This document shows positions 21,517-32,669 of a DNA stretch of 64,000 nt, in pieces. Origin of the DNA: Rachycentron canadum. Its lineage: Eukaryota; Chordata; Actinopteri; Carangiformes; Rachycentridae. Made by a program: the position numbers and the translations under genes. Position 1 is the first letter of the stretch; each line of letters starts with the position of its first letter. The stretch is from contig CM076662.1 of NCBI GenBank assembly GCA_038496675.1, positions 20,694,230 to 20,758,229 on the forward strand, written 5' to 3'. The notes under the pieces are model-generated. The model was not told where the DNA came from, made no database searches, and saw only the letters and a list, made by a program, of their open reading frames with translations.

Positions 21517-24500
21517 TCACAGCTTCTGAAAAAACACGTCCATACAAGCTCTTTATTATTTATTTATATGTTTCTGTTAGAGTGGTTTTTACAGTTCTCC
21601 TCCCGGGGTTATTACTTTTATATTCGCAAATCAGAATGTACATAAAAACAAGTGCATGGATGTTGGATGCGGTATGATTCCATTTCCTCAGGGTCAGGGT
21701 TACCACAGTTGGCTCCGACTGGTGCAGCACTGCTACATGAATTATTACCATGGTCCATAGACATGAACATAAACCCCCTGCTCTTATAGTCACCTTCCCT
21801 GGCTCCCTGTTAGGTTTTTCTATTGATTTAAAAAAAAAAAAAAAAAAATTTTATGACTGACTTTTAAAACTTTAAACAGCCATGTTCCAAAATTCATTAC
21901 TGACCTCATAAACCTTTGTGTGCCTGCACAACCAGAGGAAGAAGCGAACTTAATGACGGCAAACAAAATGAAAACATGAAAATGCTTCACTTCATGTGGC
22001 TTTCTTCAAAAAATTTTTTTTTTGTCACAGTCACAGAACTGACATATCAAAAAAAGATCCCCAAAAACCTTTAAGTTTATATTGGGGGGAAGCAACGTGG
22101 GATGTGGAGGCGTTCTAAAGGAAATTATCAGAGGAAGAGTCTCTAAGTGTAAATGAATCTGTATAGATCCGAGGGCGAGGATGATGAACAGTTGAGAAAA
22201 ACAGAAGGAGGCGAGAGTGGTGGGAAGGAAGAGAAGTAAAGAAGGATGTGTGAAGAGACACGGAGGTCAGAGGAGAAGGAGGAGAAGGCGCAAGGCTTCT
22301 GTGTGAATCCTTGCTGTGTCTTCCTGTAAGAATCAGCCCTCTGAACTGGATGACACGCACAGACAAAACAATCTGTGTGCGAGACGCAAGACAGTTAAAT
22401 GGATTCTTTCCAGTGTGAGCTTGAGGTGACTGTGTGTGTGTGTGTGCGAGTGAGAGATAGAGCAAGAGAGGGGGCTGGCATCAAGAGAAAAAAAGTAGCT
22501 GCGCAGTGTCGGTAGGATTTGGATTTTGTGTTTTATGTGTTGCAGATACGGCTAAGCGGTGCGTTTGCCTGGTTTTTGTCTCATTCTTTTAGGCCGGTGC
22601 GAACGCTGTCATTTAAACTCTCATGCAGATCAATCACGGGTGTGAACTGTGTGACAAGATCATTTGATAACCATGGTAACATGCACGTGCATCAGCATCA
22701 GAGCTGAGCTACAGGTGAGCAACCTTAAGCCACTGCGAGCGTCACTGGACCGAGACTGATGAAATCTTATTCTAAAATTTTACTATCATCATGCCAAAAA
22801 CCAGGTTTCAGTGTTTTCCTCGTGACATTTATTAAAAGGCCGATATTGATCTAATCTTGGCGTGTATCCTCCCTGGCTTCCACATGAGCTGCCACTCACA
22901 CACAAACACACACACTCTGTCAGGAGATGCTGCTGTGGCTATACATGTGCTCTCATGTGTGCAGGACTGAGCGGGTTATATTCGGCGTGTCCTCCAAACG
23001 CCAAACAAAAGTGTCTAAGTGGCAAAATGGAGGCTGAAACCATGCAATTTTGATGAAACACATCTCTTCACGACCCAACGCTTTCTTTTGGCAGCGCTCT
23101 GGGTGATTCTGTAGATGATACACACTCACCGAGAATGGAGCAGAGAGTGCATGTCGCCTTGTGTGATGGTGCTAAGTCATTCTTCTGCTCGTCCCCACCG
23201 CCCCTCCCCTTTGAACAGTTCCACTGAAGCAATGGATGCATTGTGTCAAAAAGCAGGCCGGATATGGGCCTCTTGTGTCAGGCGATGCGCCAGTTACAGG
23301 CTTGTCTGTGTCTGTGTGCGCGTGTGTGTGTGTGTGTTTGTGTATGTGGTGGATGATGGGTTTGCTGGGGACACAGCCAGGAGGAGAGAAGGCTTAAGAT
23401 GTGTTTGTGTGTTTTTCTCCATAAGGCACATGGGACCAGCATGATGGTGTTGTTTCCTGACCGAGCAGCTGTACACATGACAAACATCAGATATCTTACA
23501 TTTAGCAACGGCTACATCACACATTTCTGATCAATGGCATAAGGGCCAGCGATGATATGGATCTAGAGAAATGTGGCCATGACACTGACCAATTATAGCT
23601 CACGGCCTTTGTCTTTGTCTCCCTTTTTGTTTTGCAGATTAAATGTGGCACAAAGAATTCATTTTATATGAAGTTTTTTTTTTTTTTCAGCTATTTTCAT
23701 AATCGTTTAATTAAGAAGAAATGGAAGTCAATTTACTGTGAAGAATAATTGCTCATCATACAAAAGTACAATGAAGCAAAATGTCATTTTCTATTTCTCC
23801 CGAAATACACAGCACACTCAGGGTTCCTTGCTGTGTCACTCTCACTTCTATTCATATTCCTATGTGAGTTAAAGGTAGAGCACAACATGCACATCGATGA
23901 TAGTAGCATTAGTGGAAGCAGCAATGGCAGTAATAGTCTTGACAAAAGCAGAAGCAGTAGAAATGCTATATATAGCACCAGACATTTCCCACAACTTATC
24001 ACTGCACAACCACAGATCTAAACAAAATTTTTTGGGTGAAATCGAAAAAAACAAAAACAAAAAACAGCTGACTAAAATGATCTTGTCTCGCGATCATGCA
24101 TCGAGTCAGTGTAGGCAACCGGCTCCTTCTTCTAGCTGTTTTTGCAACACAGAATATGGCGATACTTTTCTAATGGCAACATCGGTGCAACATCGGTTAA
24201 GTAACAAACACACAAGCCGCACGGTCATTTTGATTTGAGCTAGCATTAGCAGCTAATGCTTTATCAAACCTTGGAACTCCACAAACTCCACTTGGTTGAT
24301 TGCGATAAGAAAATATATAATGTTTTATCTACCCCAAAACTTACAAAAGCCTAAACTGATGCATATGCAATGAAAATATATCCAGTTTTACATGAGTCAG
24401 ACTGTTGGCAGCAGTCTTCTCTTTGGGGGTATTTCTGATTCAGTCCTTTAAGTAATAGTTGAGGCAATATTTAAGAGAACGGGAACCATTTAACATTGCA

Positions 24501-24540
24501 CTTCTCGAACATTTTCAGACTCACAATGATAACAAAACCG
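21517..24540. other. Non-coding stretch, no gene seen
   Basis: Contains A/T tracts (21830-21848, 22010-22023, 23675-23688), a short GT tract at 22432-22446 and a GT tract at 23314-23340. An 8-base-arm hairpin AGCATTAG/CTAATGCT lies at 24242-24260. Frames are chance products. Confidence 0.5.
23314..23340 (+). repeat. (GT)n microsatellite
   Basis: GTGTGCGCGTGTGTGTG array of about 27 bases. Confidence 0.85.
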
Positions 24541-24552
24541 GATAGAGAGGTG

Positions 24553-24616
24553 CCCATCCATCCATCCATCCATCCATCCATCCATCCATCCATCCATCCA
24601 TCCATCCATCCATCCA
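24553..24616 (+). repeat. (ATCC)n microsatellite
   Basis: Sixteen near-perfect CCAT units. On the minus strand this is (ATGG)n, exactly where the adjacent SINE-like repeat normally has its tail, so the array most likely grew from that tail. Confidence 0.95.
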
Positions 24617-24800
24617 TTAGCCAAACCGCTTATCCTTAAAGGGTTGCAGGGGGGCGAGGAAGGACTGGAGCAGGCCACACCCTGCACAGGTCGCCCGTTT
24701 ATCACAGGGCTGACATACAGAGACAACATCTCTTTCAATCCACACGTTCCTATTCAAAGAAGAACCTGCCGCCTACATGCACCTCGACTGACGACAGTTT
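24617..24800 (-). mobile_element. SINE-like teleost repeat, 3' half
   Basis: On the minus strand: GTCTCTGTATGTCAGCCCTG, CGGGCGACCTGTGCAGGGTG, CCTGCAACCCTTTAAGGATA and AGCGGTTTGGCTAATGG, followed by (ATGG)n. This is the standard order of the 3' half of the repeat found at 9786-9935 and 28950-29270. Its upstream half is decayed. Confidence 0.75.
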
Positions 24801-24994
24801 GTGGAGGTGTCTTGTGCTATATGTGGCTAATTTAGCTTCAAGCCTCAGCCTCAAGCAGAGAAGAGGAGCAGGCGAAGGCGGTCTGTTACATTTCCAAGAG
24901 TTCCCCTTTAATTAACTCAAAATAATACACTTGACTCTGAAATGGTCAGTCTGATGTGTGCTAGTGCTGTAACCTGGGGTGATACGGTGTTTCG

Positions 24995-25115
24995 GGTCAA
25001 GTGAAGTCAGTCGAGTTTTATTTTTATAACCCAATATCACAAATTACACATTTGCCCCAAGGGGCTTTACCATCTGCACAGGATATGACACCCTCTATCC
25101 TTGGACCCTTTAGTG
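24995..25115 (+). repeat. Teleost repeat ('CCCAATATCACAAATTACA')
   Basis: GAGTTTTATTTTTATAACCC then CAATATCACAAATTACACAT, GGGGCTTTACCATCTGCACA and TATGACACCCTCTATCC match a repeat I remember from many percomorph genomes. It is the reverse sense of the family at 11290-11400. Confidence 0.7.
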
Positions 25116-25584
25116 TCCAGGCCTGTATCAAATCATAGTGTCGTAAATATAAATTTGCACTGGATTGGTGTTGTGTTAAATTGGCTGAAAAATGTTTGTA
25201 TTGTTTTGCGCACCATATCATATACCAGCACAAGTCGTACCAGTTGTTGTCACAGTATCAGTATCATTGGTGCTGTAGAAGCTTAGACACAGCCACTATC
25301 CTTTGAAGAAAGCCACTAAGAGATGGAGCGGGCTCCAATGCACAAATCCTTTTCTTGGTGCAGATGAGTTTGAAGCTGTTTATTCGCAAAACAGGTACTG
25401 ATCAGCAATTGTGGTCTTGAATAAATTCAATCGAAGATAACGGTCAACAGAAAAGCTCTGCTCACCCGCACAAAATGAACATGTAAGTAACGTGAAATCC
25501 TTCCCATGTGTCCACTCCTAGAAGTGATAATCAAAATAAATGTGGGCATCCTCAATAAAATAAACCGCACAGATTTTGGCTTCT

Positions 25585-25616
25585 ACACACACACACACAC
25601 ACAAACACACGCACAT
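25585..25616 (+). repeat. (CA)n microsatellite
   Basis: About 15 CA units with one AA and one GC interruption, just upstream of the TA palindrome. Confidence 0.9.
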
Positions 25617-25618
25617 AT

Positions 25619-25625
25619 AGTACTA

Positions 25626-25663
<38 letters not shown>

Positions 25664-25670
25664 TAGTACT
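25619..25670. repeat. Perfect 52-base palindrome with (TA)n core
   Basis: AGTACTAGTA, then an uninterrupted TA array, then TACTAGTACT. The two flanks are exact reverse complements, so the whole 52 bases are self-complementary and could extrude as a cruciform. Confidence 0.9.
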
Positions 25671-26084
25671 TCATGGTTTCTTTTGGGCACAAGCAGAATA
25701 TCACAATAAAGACAGAAACTGATGTTTTGATTCCGAGCCACTGCTGGAGCTAGACTGCAGACAAACACTGCTAGTCTGGACAAACACTAACAGAGTCCTT
25801 TAATAAGATTTCCAAATAAAGCACGCCACCATATAGGAGCCCTGTCTGTCTGTCACAGCTCAATATTGCAGCTATGCTATGGAAACACTGGTGTATTAAC
25901 CTCCGCCTTATTGAGCCCTCCTGCTCCTCAGGCCACTCCGCATGTTCAATCAATGTTGAACACATCCCAACCAGCATGCCATTCATTACCAGACATTATA
26001 AGTAATGTTATACTTGGGCTTTAAACATGGTCATCGACCTGGGGGCCAGTTAATGATAGAAAAATGATATCATTTGCAGCAACG

Positions 26085-26410
26085 TCCCTTTGTAAGCTGA
26101 CCCGAAAACCACACGGGGGTCTCTTCATCTTGACCATGTCGGCTATCGATTTCCACTGAGGATAATGACTTTTTATGTCTGTAATATATGAGGGGATGTT
26201 TGATGTAGGCTGATCTGTTTGCTCACTGTGGCCCACTTTCATTGCCATTGTCAGGGGAGTCGTATCGTGGAGAGCTGGAAGCATTATATATCAGAAGACA
26301 CTCTATGGACATTGCTTAGCAGGCTTTCACCTCTCATTTTAGTGAGCAGGTTACATATCGAGGCCTCGCTCTGCTTTCAGCCACGTTTCACTGCCGAGTG
26401 TTTGTGATGT
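26085..26410. promoter_or_regulatory. Candidate conserved non-coding element (composition-based)
   Basis: A repeat-free, complex 325-base block of even base composition, including CCATGTCGGCTATCGATTTC and GAGGTTACATATCGAGG-like segments, set in AT-rich DNA. No frame is open beyond chance. Conservation was not testable. Confidence 0.2.
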
Positions 26411-27699
26411 TTCGGGCATAAAGTACAAATTTAGCCACATCTGTAACAAAACAAGGTGTGGGTTCTTTCTGTATTCAGTCATAATTACAGCTTCTGTGTT
26501 TGTGCTGCTGAAAAATATAATAAGGGAAGTATTTGACTCTGTTTAATTACATTTCTTACAAGTTTTACAATCCAATGTTTCTGTATAGAGGTAACCGTGA
26601 AAGAAAAATTAAAAGAAGAATATAGCAGCCTCATAAAAAAAAAAAAAAAAAAAAGCAGAAATAATTAGTTTTTTGAATGGAGAATGTTGTCTTGTTGTGT
26701 ATCTCAAAGTTTAGCTTCTTTTTTATGCCATTAAAAAAAAGTTTAATTAAGTACTTTTTCAGTGGGTGTATCTACACATAGAAATGATAGATTTTCACCC
26801 TCTCTACTCACTTGCTTATTTGCTTTGATTACTCTTTTGAATCTGCAAATAAATCCATCTGAGGCAGACCCAGCGAAGAAACAGATGGAAGATGAGAAGT
26901 TTAGTTATGTTGAAGCAACAACATTATTTTCTAATCTGATGGTAGGAAAATTATTTCTCATGTAAATTAATTGAGTCTTTCCTACCTGTACATCAATAAT
27001 TGGACGGAGGACATGTTCAATCTATTGTCTGGGCGCTGTGGCTCTGACCTTTGACCCCCCCCACCCCCCTACCGGCTATTGGTTGCCTGTAATGTTGGTG
27101 ATCCAGGAAATGAATCTTCTTCTACTTTTCACGACTCATTTTGAGCAGCTGTGGATAAGAGCTTGTACTGAAGGAAAAGAAGTGGGATGATGAAGGAAAA
27201 GGCAATATTTTCTATGGGATCAATGTATCAAATACTCTTATACAAACATTTTAGTACATCCACCAACCCATCCATCCATCAGTGGGTGGATACAGTCCAT
27301 GCCCAAAAAAAGGTATTGAGAATTTCTTATTAGTTAGCAGTTCTAAAGTGTATATAAACACTTAATATATGGTTTATAACATGCAGTTTAAAGCAGGTGC
27401 ATAATAGCAACGAATAATAATATGGTATATAATATATAATATATATAATTTATACTTGGACACCCTAAATGGAGCAGTCAACATTAATGTTAAAATACAC
27501 CGATGTGCGTTAACCACAATCACAAGTCAAAATGTTATAAAAACCTTCTATAGCTAACAGTGACTCAGATGAGCTTATAAATATTTTAAGCAGCCCATCT
27601 GATTTCCTCAGTTGCTAAACAGACACAGTTTAACTGGGGACAAACTACAGCACGTAAAAGGGAATAAGCCTGTGAAAGGATTTTTTTATTATTATTATT

Positions 27700-27900
27700 T
27701 TTTTTTTTTTGACATTGACCTATCACACACAGTTTGTGGGCAGTGCGACGTCCAGCAGCATCCACGGGGTCATGTGGTCGTGACCTTTCTAAAGGGCAGC
27801 AAGCGGGATGGGGCTCACCTGGCTGAACTGAGAGAAATTAGCTCATGCGGCATATGGTTAATGAGCCTGCAGTCTGCCACAGCACCCACGCTCCACCAAG
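27700..27900. promoter_or_regulatory. Candidate conserved non-coding element (composition-based)
   Basis: Complex, repeat-free 200 bases between a T tract and an A tract (GTGGGCAGTGCGACGTCCAG onward), containing AATTAGCTCATGCGGCATAT and GGTTAATGAGCC. A plus-strand frame of 112 codons overlaps it but starts in poly(T) and lacks splice support. Confidence 0.2.
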
Positions 27901-28413
27901 GAAGAAAAAAAAACAACATAAACTCACCCACCCCTCCCTCTCAGGGTTAATGGACACATAGATTTTTTTTTTTCTCCTTTTGCTGTCCAATTTATCTCAT
28001 TCTTATTGGCGTTACCCTTTTGCCTTGGTGCTCCAGCGGGGAGGAGGGAAGGCCAAGAGAAACATGAGACAGTAATGAGATTTTGCAGCAGAATTTCTGA
28101 TGATCATATTACACTTAGTCGATAACCAACAGAACGTATTAAATCAGGGCTTTTCGGCGTTGCGCTGGATCGAGTGGCGTGATTACATGACCCACTTTTT
28201 TTATGTGCTTTGTTAAAGTGGAGATATATACGCATTTGGCCCTTTTGTTCCCTCCAATCAACCCATGAGATTAGATTGTCAGTAAAGCATTATTCAATAA
28301 TTTCATCTCATCTGTGAAGATAATATGGTGAACAGAAATATGACACAAACGTGAATCAAGGGGAATCTTAAAGGTGGTTTGTAATTTTCTCCTCATTTCT
28401 TTCAATCTATCCA

Positions 28414-28415
<2 letters not shown>

Positions 28416-28452
<37 letters not shown>
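28416..28452 (+). repeat. (GT)n microsatellite running into (TA)n
   Basis: About 18 GT units followed by TATATATA. Confidence 0.95.
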
Positions 28453-28459
<7 letters not shown>

Positions 28460-28949
28460 ATATTCCTGACTAAATGTGTAGATGTTAAACGTATTTAGAT
28501 AAAGGCAGAGGTGGATAGCATTACACAAACATTACTGGCCTCACATATTTGTCAGTTTGTGAACAAAATATTCAAATATGTTCAACACTGAAATTAAATG
28601 ACTTAATAATGTGAAGCATCGTCATATATTGTCTGTGTTCTGCAGGAGTAGAACAATAGAACAGAGCAGCCAGCTTCTTGACCACGAGGAGACCACGAAG
28701 TTGTATTGAATGAGCTGAAGACTACAAAACTGTCACGACCCTACTTTAAATTCATGTACATTGACTTGAAAACTTTGACACTTTGCTGATCCGACAGGCC
28801 CAGGCCCAAAAATCGCGGTGGACATATGAACACGTTTGTGGTATTTTTTTTTTCTTTTTGGCGAAATGGCCAGATAAGATGGCCGTAAGGTGAAGCGCTT
28901 GGACATTTCTGGTTCACCGAGGCAACGCGTGGAATGAACACGTGAAATG

Positions 28950-29270
28950 AATGGAGGCGCACGGTTGCACAGGGGTTAGGGGTGTAGAAGTTTTGAACCC
29001 TGCGCCTGGGGTCCTTTCTGCGTGGAGTACATGTTCTCCCTGTGCCTGAACGCGTTCCCTTCAGGTACTCCGGCTTCCTCCCACAGTGCAAAGACATGCA
29101 CGTTTAAGTTTAGGTCAGTAATTAATGACTAAATTGCCCTTCGGGGGCGAATGTCTCTATATGTCATCCCCGTGTTAGTTGATCTGTCCAGGCTGTACCG
29201 CGCCCTCGCCCGATGTCAGGGATTGGCTCCAGACCCATGACCCTGCACGGTAAAGATAATGGGACCAAAA
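28950..29270 (+). mobile_element. SINE-like teleost repeat, nearly full length
   Basis: Order seen: GGCGCACGGTTGCACAGGGG, TTGAACCCTGCGCCTGGGGT (decayed B-box-like), GCGTGGAGTACATGTTCTCC, TACTCCGGCTTCCTCCCACA, AATTGCCCTTCGGGGGCGAA, CCTCGCCCGATGTCAGGGAT, GGTAAAGATAATGG. This is the 5'-to-3' order of a roughly 300-base repeat abundant in teleosts, with a tRNA-like head and an ATGG tail. The tail here is only one unit. Confidence 0.8.
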
Positions 29271-29679
29271 ATATCAAATGATGATATTCATGTCATTAAC
29301 AACTTTTTAAGTGTAATATTTGACTTCATTGATATCTTAAGTGACTAATAATAGCGATTTGGTCAGATCGGTTAATAGAACTCCAGTTGCTTCTATTATT
29401 CTCTTCCACAATCTTTACTTTTAACTCCTGTCTGTAAATTTAGTTAACACACATACACACACACATACACACACACACACACACATACAGCTTCAGGTTA
29501 AAAGCAGGTTTCTCATGACAACATATAAAGACGTTATTTTAAATGGATGATACTTTAAATACACTCACACAAACCAAAACAAATTTTAAAAATGACTTTA
29601 ATAAATATCCTTTATGATAAAGGATTTAACCCTCCCCCCCCCCTTCTCCTCATCCAGAGCTATGAAACTACCCAACTGC

Positions 29680-29945
29680 TGCCTCTTTATTGAGGCCCGG
29701 TGGTTACACAGTCATTCAGTAACGCTCGCTATCTGTCACCTCCCAGACTCCCTGAAATAAGCAGGTAATATCTAGTGGCTTTTTACAGGCACATTAGTGT
29801 AATAATTCTGGAGTGCCACATATTGTTGAGTGGAGTGTTGTTCTGCTCATATTGCTCCCTGCTCCAATTTGACAAAGCCACTTAGGCTCCTCCATGTTCA
29901 CAGTCATTTCCACTTGGCCTGGAGTGGATTTAAAGCCACTGGAAA
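29680..29945. promoter_or_regulatory. Candidate conserved non-coding element (composition-based)
   Basis: Repeat-free, complex block starting CCCGGTGGTTACACAGTCAT and ending GGATTTAAAGCCACTGG, placed directly before a GT microsatellite. It includes TAATATCTAGTGG and GTGTAATAATTCTGG. No frame is open across it. Conservation is untested. Confidence 0.22.
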
Positions 29946-29979
29946 TTAAGTGCGCAGGGTGACATCATCACGCTGCCTC

Positions 29980-30005
29980 TGTGTGTGTGTGTGTGTGTGT
30001 GTGTG
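29980..30005 (+). repeat. (GT)n microsatellite
   Basis: About 13 GT units; a second array of the same motif follows 50 bases later. Confidence 0.9.
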
Positions 30006-30055
30006 AATAAATGTGTGTGTGAAATCTTGTGGCGACTGCATGTGTATTCCTGCTC

Positions 30056-30082
30056 TGTGTGTGTGTGTGTGTGTGTGTGTGT
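30056..30082 (+). repeat. (GT)n microsatellite
   Basis: About 13 GT units. Confidence 0.9.
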
Positions 30083-30099
30083 AACACAGCAGGGCCTGT

Positions 30100-31404
30100 G
30101 GATTTTTATAGAGCCCCAGCTCTTTAGGTGCGTAAATTCAGTGGCAGACTCCATGACATCATGACGGATGAGTTAATCATATCAAAGTTTCATTGGATGA
30201 GTCACATGGGCGCTGAGACCTGCTGGGATTCCCACTCTGAAGGTGGTACAGTTCATTATATTAGGTCAGGATTTATTCTCAAAAGCAAAAAAAAAAAAAA
30301 AAGAAAAAAAGAAAAGAAAATTCCCAGCTGTATCTGAAGCAATCTCGTTGCAAAAAGAAGGAAAATATAAAATAAAGATGAGGACTTAATTAAGACGGCA
30401 TAAGCATCGGTTTTTCATTAATCTTTTCTAATTTTCCTGTGATCAGATAATAAACAGAGGAGTATATTTAGCTTTTGTGATTTCATTATGGATCAAGTGT
30501 TTTATTTCAACTGATGTCAAACCGCTGAAAAAAAATTAATTCTTGAAAAAACTCAAACAAGTTTTTAGATTAAATAACTTTCTGGCACGGTTCGCTGCAA
30601 TATGGTCATCTCACGTTAAACTCTAAAATATATGTTCAAAAGCATAATATATATACACACGCACACACACACATATATATATATAATTATGCCTACACCA
30701 ACTCCATCAAAACAAAAGACTGTGAAATGTGAAGTGAGCTCTCCTCGGCTGCGGCTATCGCCCCAGCGTTGGTCTCTGAACACATTACTTTATGCAGCCG
30801 CCATGAGACCAATTCACTCTTAATTGGAAAGTGAATGTATTGCTCGGCATTACATCATATAACAACAGTGGGTTTATTGCTGGATTGTGTTAACATAATT
30901 GAACATGGGCCTCTTTTATGTCTGGTATCGAGACTTAGCTTTCGGGGGTTACGGTAAGAACGTGGTTTAGTTGAATTTTAGGGTAAAGGTTGGCGTGAGG
31001 AACAGTACGGAGCTCTGATGGTTACAGTTACGTCAACATATAGGGCCCTGCTCTTTACTTCAGCTGCCAAGATACCAGACCTCTCTTTTGAAACACACAT
31101 TTGATCATGTTTTAGTCAAAGTTTTATTTGCTCTTGCCGTTTAGTTCTTCTTATAAATGTCTAATTAACGTTTCTTTATCTTTACTACAGGCTTTTAACG
31201 TGAGACATCTGAGGTAACTCTTCTGCTTCATTCACGGTGATTTCATTTTCGTTGAGATAAAACTCAAAGTAGCAGATTGCTGATAAAACAAGAGTTTAGG
31301 AGTAGAGGACAAGCGTGAGTCCTCATTGGTTAGAGCAGTCGGACAATGCCCCAGTATATTAGAAATGTTTGGAAGTGTCCGTTTTCATATCTATAGTATA
31401 TCCT
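30100..31404. other. Non-coding stretch, no gene seen
   Basis: AT-rich, with an A tract (30287-30320) and an ACAC/TATA tract (30650-30684). Nothing exon-like is seen. Confidence 0.55.
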
Positions 31405-31740
31405 CTAGGCTGCACGGTTAATGCAAATAGAATAATCTAGATACTGGAATGATTCTTGGACCAACTGGTGGGCCAGTGGAAAATGGAAGAAGCCGCCATC
31501 TGTCTCATATGCAGATTGCCTCCAACAGAATTTATATTTCCACCTGGCATGAAACCTGCCTCTGTAAACACTAGACATATCTACTGTATCTACATCCACT
31601 GAGATCCGATTCCCCTCTTCAGAGATTGTCATAGAAGTCACGTCCTCTTGTCGCATGTATTTGAAATCTGGCGAAAGATATAACAGATCTTCTTCCTGAC
31701 AATCCAATTTTACACAGATATTACTCTTACTCTCATTTTT
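31405..31740 (-). CDS. Unidentified terminal-exon-like open frame (low confidence)
   Basis: I do not recognise this protein. On the minus strand a pyrimidine tract (made by a GA microsatellite at 31768-31781) leads to CATCCTGCTGACAG, a good acceptor with AG at 31742-31741. An exon starting at 31740 in phase 0 is open for 111 codons to TAG at 31405. The peptide has a balanced composition, with an acidic first half (for example KLDCQEEDLLYLSPDF) and an aromatic second half (RWKYKFCWRQSAYETDGGFF). It has no low-complexity run, unlike most long frames in this window. No signal peptide, membrane segment or domain is evident, no AATAAA follows within about 250 bases, and no partner exon was found. 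A frame this long can arise by chance in 64 kb, so this is a candidate only. Confidence 0.22.
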   Translation of the reverse strand, partial: KNESKSNICVKLDCQEEDLLYLSPDFKYMRQEDVTSMTISEEGNRISVDVDTVDMSSVYRGRFHARWKYKFCWRQSAYETDGGFFHFPLAHQLVQESFQYLDYSICINRAA

Positions 31741-32009
31741 CTGTCAGCAGGATGTCATAAAAAAAAAGAGAGAGAGAGAGGAAAAAAAGAGTTTGAATGT
31801 ATTTCCATGAAGTTTTGTGGTGAAAGTTTTTCTTGAGGAACGATTCATTATATGTGGATCAGGATCCTGCAGTGGTGGTTTTAGGTCCAGGAAATGAATG
31901 ATAGGAATGACGTGTTTTGCTCAGTGTCAGCTCAGGTTTGTCCCTAAAAATCTTCAGGGTGACAAGTATGTTGCTATCCAAGCCATCTGATCTTTGCATG
32001 TGGCTCTTC

Positions 32010-32078
32010 TTTAAAAAAAAAAAAAAAAAAAAATCTTTTTGCAATTTCTTTCTTTCTTTCTTTCTTTTTTTTTTTTTT
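32010..32078 (+). repeat. Poly(A) then (CTTT)n/poly(T) tract
   Basis: About 21 A, then TTTCTTTC units, then T12: low-complexity sequence able to form a hairpin between the A and T runs. Confidence 0.85.
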
Positions 32079-32156
32079 TACAAGAAATTTCTGACACAAA
32101 AATGAATCAATCAAGTGCTGAGGTTTACATCTTGACCAAACATTATTCAATGTTAT

Positions 32157-32160
<4 letters not shown>

Positions 32161-32189
<29 letters not shown>
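32161..32189 (+). repeat. (TG)n microsatellite
   Basis: About 14 units. Confidence 0.9.
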
Positions 32190-32192
<3 letters not shown>

Positions 32193-32219
32193 ATGGATAT
32201 GGATATATCCTGTACAACA

Positions 32220-32455
32220 GCTTGGAGTTCAACTCTACAACTCCTCGGGTCTGATGCATCTGGCCCACCACAGCGCATCTCAACTCCCAGGTCTGTGCCT
32301 CGGGGGCACATAAACAAACCCTTCACAATTTATACTCAGCAATGCCCTGACCCTGCATTACTTACTCTATCCAGCCAGCATCTGCTGCTCAGTGAGTCAG
32401 CTTCCTATCAGCCACTGCGGCCCGAGTCACTCTGGCATCCAGGAAAGAGTGTTAG
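32220..32455. promoter_or_regulatory. Candidate conserved non-coding element (composition-based)
   Basis: Repeat-free, complex block (CAGCTTGGAGTTCAACTCTA to GCATCCAGGAAAGAGTG) between microsatellites. A plus-strand frame covers it but begins inside the TG array. It contains TGCTGCTCAGTGAGTCAGC, a Maf/AP-1-like site. Confidence 0.2.
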
Positions 32456-32601
32456 GCAGAGATCCCCCACCTCCCCCCCACCGCCATCCCCTACCCCCAC
32501 CCCCTAAGCTTAGCTAGAACTGCTGATCTCATCCAGCTACGCTTTTGTTTCCAGTAACAGTCGAGATAGTGTGTTTCAGTTTCCCTGGGTGACTGCGGGA
32601 G

Positions 32602-32604
<3 letters not shown>

Positions 32605-32667
<63 letters not shown>
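32605..32667 (+). repeat. (TG)n microsatellite, 63 bases
   Basis: An uninterrupted array of about 31 units, the longest perfect dinucleotide tract in the window. Confidence 0.95.
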
Positions 32668-32668
<1 letters not shown>

Positions 32669-32669
32669 C

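Larger units (their letters stand above)
25700..28410. other. Non-coding stretch, no gene seen
   Basis: Holds regulatory-looking complex segments (listed separately), an A tract at 26635-26654 and T tracts near 27695 and 27962. I found no exon-like frame. Confidence 0.5.

Noticed and set aside
24553..24616. CRISPR-like or regulatory tandem array
   Set aside because: Plain tetranucleotide microsatellite attached to a SINE-like tail; vertebrate context.
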